Assembly (NCBI RefSeq): GCF_017431965.1
Contig: NZ_JAFRKB010000033.1
Location: forward strand, 1-64,000
Reading direction: 5' to 3'
From: Methanobrevibacter sp.
GTDB taxonomy: Archaea; Methanobacteriota; Methanobacteria; Methanobacteriales; Methanobacteriaceae
DNA length: 64,000 nucleotides
Shown: one piece after another, positions 62,627 to 64,000 of the stretch
Numbering within the stretch: the first letter of the stretch is position 1
Layout of the letters: every line of letters begins with the position of its first letter
Position numbers and translations under genes: made by a program
Notes under the pieces: model-generated
What the model was told of the DNA's origin: nothing
The model's input: the letters and a program-made list of their open reading frames with translations, nothing else
The model's database searches: none

Positions 62627-62648
62627 TTTTATAACTATTGTTATAAAA
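62627..62648. other. AT-rich hairpin upstream of the micropeptide
   Basis: TTTTATAAC (62627-62635) and GTTATAAAA (62640-62648) are perfect 9-bp arms with loop TATT. On the minus strand it lies 36 nt upstream of ATG 62591, a place where an archaeal TATA box is expected, so it may serve as promoter and operator. A chance AT-rich repeat is also possible. Confidence 0.3.
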
Positions 62649-62753
62649 AGTAGTCTGGTAGATATAAATTGAATAATCAAATATATAAACATTATGGTTT
62701 TCAGCCATCCTAGAAAATTAAAATATTTCAAATGCCCATCATATTGAAATAAT

Positions 62754-62999
62754 TTAAAATAATCTTTGTTGCGTATCAATGAAACTTGTCTTAGAAACTT
62801 CCATTACTACATCACTATCTTTAACATCACCAATCAATAGTGGTGAATCAAGATCATGCAATTTCTGATTCCTTTTCACCAACTTGATGTTACTGTTTGC
62901 ATAAAATACTATTGAAATTATCTACCTCAAATTCAAAACTTGTTCCTTCTCTTGCGAACAATCAATATGTAAAAGTATAAGAATTATCCATTACTTTTT
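62754..62999 (-). repeat. Degenerate repeat, copy R2, with a gene remnant
   Basis: This copy aligns with 55030-55276. On the minus strand the conserved frame runs from 62900 to TAA 62754-62756: ANSNIKLVKRNQKLHDLDS, then PLLIGDVKDSDVVMEVSKTS and FIDTQQRLF. The frame is open a little further upstream (ISIVFY) but has no suitable start and hits a stop, so it is a remnant. R1 and R2 are direct repeats 7.7 kb apart and flank the marker 8-thiI-GMC-larE-NSS block. Confidence 0.6.
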
Positions 63000-63061
63000 G
63001 GAATTTGCATAGAAAACCAATCATTTCCATCTTCTAAAAAAATTGTTTGAAAACCAAAATA

Positions 63062-63088
63062 AGTTTATCAACTCATAGTTGATAAACT
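63062..63088. other. Strong 11-bp hairpin in the gap before the DUF4143 gene
   Basis: AGTTTATCAAC (63062-63072), loop TCATA and GTTGATAAACT (63078-63088) form a perfect 11-bp stem, followed by CTAAAAAAGGTGG. It is in the 1-kb gap 62251-63265. Between 63089 and 63265 I see no gene. It may be an end of a decayed mobile element or a terminator. Confidence 0.45.
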
Positions 63089-63265
63089 CTAAAAAAGGTG
63101 GAATACCTCAAAAAGGACATAATGTTGATGCAACCATACCAATGAGATAAGAAGCAATGCAGTTTCATCAATTAACTACTAAATTATCATTTCATAGTAT
63201 ATAACGCATGATAAATTGTAGCTGTTTTTGAAAAGTATTGTCAATCAGAAATACTTTAGAAAGAA

Positions 63266-64000
63266 TTATCTCAATGTACCAATTGGAATTACCATTACTC
63301 CATCTTTTCGAACTTTTGCAATTGGACCACCAGTTACAACAGCTAAAAAGCTAGGTTCTGGAATATGCGTATCTCCATCAGCAATTTTTTGCTTGATCAA
63401 TTTATCTATTTTTAATAAAGATTGTGCACCCTCATCAATCCTTTTATCTCCTAATTTAAACTCGATTAATCCATAACGCCCATCAGCAATTTGCAAAACA
63501 CAATCCACTTCCAAGGTACCGTCATTATAATATAATACTTTTCCACCCAATGGTGCTGAATATACCTTTAAATCCCTGATACATAATGTTTCAAAAATGA
63601 ATCCGAAAGTTTCTAAATCATAGACCAACATTTCAGGAGTTACATTAAGTCCTGCAACTGCAATTGATGGGTCTATAAATTCTTTTTTTTCTGATTTTCT
63701 CATTTTTTGCTTTGACCGAATATTGGGAGCCCATGCTGGAACATTGTCAATGACAAAAAGATTTTTTAAAACGGAAATATATGAATAAAATGTAGGTTCA
63801 GAAATTTTGCCGTAATTCTCCTCAATATCCGCCATTATTTTAGTATTATTGACCAATGTTGAAATGTTACGTGAATAAGATCTAAGAATTGCTTCAAATA
63901 CTTTTGAATCACGTTTAACACCATCAATATTATAAGTGTCATCACGACAGATGTTATCAAAATATGAAGAAGCCACGATTAACTGTTTTTGTTTATCTTC
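63266..64000 (-). CDS. DUF4143 ATPase, C-terminal part (runs off right edge)
   Basis: The frame is open from the right edge to the stop at 63266, giving at least 244 residues. It lacks the N-terminal AAA ATPase domain, which must lie beyond base 64000. The visible part matches DUF4143: a winged-helix region with NTKIMADIEENYGKISEPTFYSYISVLKNLFVIDNVPAW, then a nuclease-like fold with LEVDCVLQIADGRYGLIEFKLGDKRIDEGAQSL, in which E-x-D...E-x-K resembles a PD-(D/E)xK site. The family occurs in many copies in Methanobrevibacter-like genomes, often near mobile DNA. A GTG at 63976 is not the real start, since the frame is open above it. Confidence 0.88.
   Translation of the reverse strand, partial: EDKQKQLIVASSYFDNICRDDTYNIDGVKRDSKVFEAILRSYSRNISTLVNNTKIMADIEENYGKISEPTFYSYISVLKNLFVIDNVPAWAPNIRSKQKMRKSEKKEFIDPSIAVAGLNVTPEMLVYDLETFGFIFETLCIRDLKVYSAPLGGKVLYYNDGTLEVDCVLQIADGRYGLIEFKLGDKRIDEGAQSLLKIDKLIKQKIADGDTHIPEPSFLAVVTGGPIAKVRKDGVMVIPIGTLR

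Noticed and set aside
62526-62708. A 60-residue minus-strand frame
   Set aside because: The N-terminal 39 residues look like translated AT-rich DNA without a ribosome site. Only the last 21 codons have a plausible start and are listed separately.

Overview
The window is AT-rich archaeal DNA, most like Methanobrevibacter (Methanobacteriales). Evidence for a methanogenic archaeon: archaeal LonB, RpoP, L37Ae, KEOPS Pcc1, prefoldin beta, deoxyhypusine synthase, archaeal riboflavin synthase, the methanofuran enzyme MfnB, methanogenesis marker 8, a MurT-type ligase and Shine-Dalgarno sites of the GGTGA type. The genus is an inference; no rRNA is present. Most of the window is ordinary chromosome, mainly on the minus strand.

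Layout. 1-700: 5' part of a tyrosine integrase running off the left edge, and a small membrane protein. 1.0-6.5 kb: a HisA-like protein, the gene string rpl37A-rpoP-brix-pcc1-pfdB-DUF3194, and mfnB-guaB. 6.5-10 kb: a LUD/Fe-S and CCG-domain pair, DUF2304, a glycosyltransferase and ribC. 10-12.7 kb: a cobalt ECF transporter, cbiMN-cbiQO. 12.8-16.3 kb: pyrF, DUF5654, a membrane protein, deoxyhypusine synthase and an HTH-CBS regulator. 16.3-17.7 kb: a tnpB-only IS605-type element with a candidate guide-RNA end. 17.8-21.1 kb: hisG and a P1B metal ATPase with a duplicated operator-like promoter. 21.1-22.9 kb: a Cys-rich peptide, a radical SAM/SPASM protein and a second tiny Cys4 protein, which look like a peptide-modification locus, followed by a small gene broken by one TGA. 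22.9-26.9 kb: Fe-S aldo/keto reductase, sugar-nucleotide and glycan genes, tRNA-Leu. 27-36 kb: DUF371, GIY-YIG protein, HerA-like ATPase, Ski2-like helicase, DUF368 lipid carrier transporter, aquaporin-DUF2193 pair. 36-42.3 kb: uvrA, uvrB, prs. 42.4-54.8 kb: GGGtGRT and IscU-like pair, ADP-ribosylglycohydrolase, MurT-like ligase, LonB, CobQ, SAP protein and small hypotheticals. 55-63 kb: methanogenesis marker 8, thiI, a ThiS-like carrier, a GMC-type flavoprotein, a LarE-like sulfur transferase and an NSS transporter. Two diverged copies of a degenerate 246 bp sequence flank this block as direct repeats. 63.3-64 kb: the C-terminal part of a DUF4143 ATPase running off the right edge.

Observations most worth checking: (i) the radical SAM plus Cys-rich peptide locus; (ii) an 18-20 nt motif placed in the same orientation upstream of the integrase, tnpB and uvrA, just before the TATA box in the last two; (iii) the duplicated TATA plus AGTATTACT promoter of the metal ATPase; (iv) the GMC oxidoreductase, whose FAD-binding N-terminus can only be translated from a non-AUG codon, probably AUU; (v) the flanking degenerate repeats. 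Family names come from reading the sequences and from memory; no database search was run.
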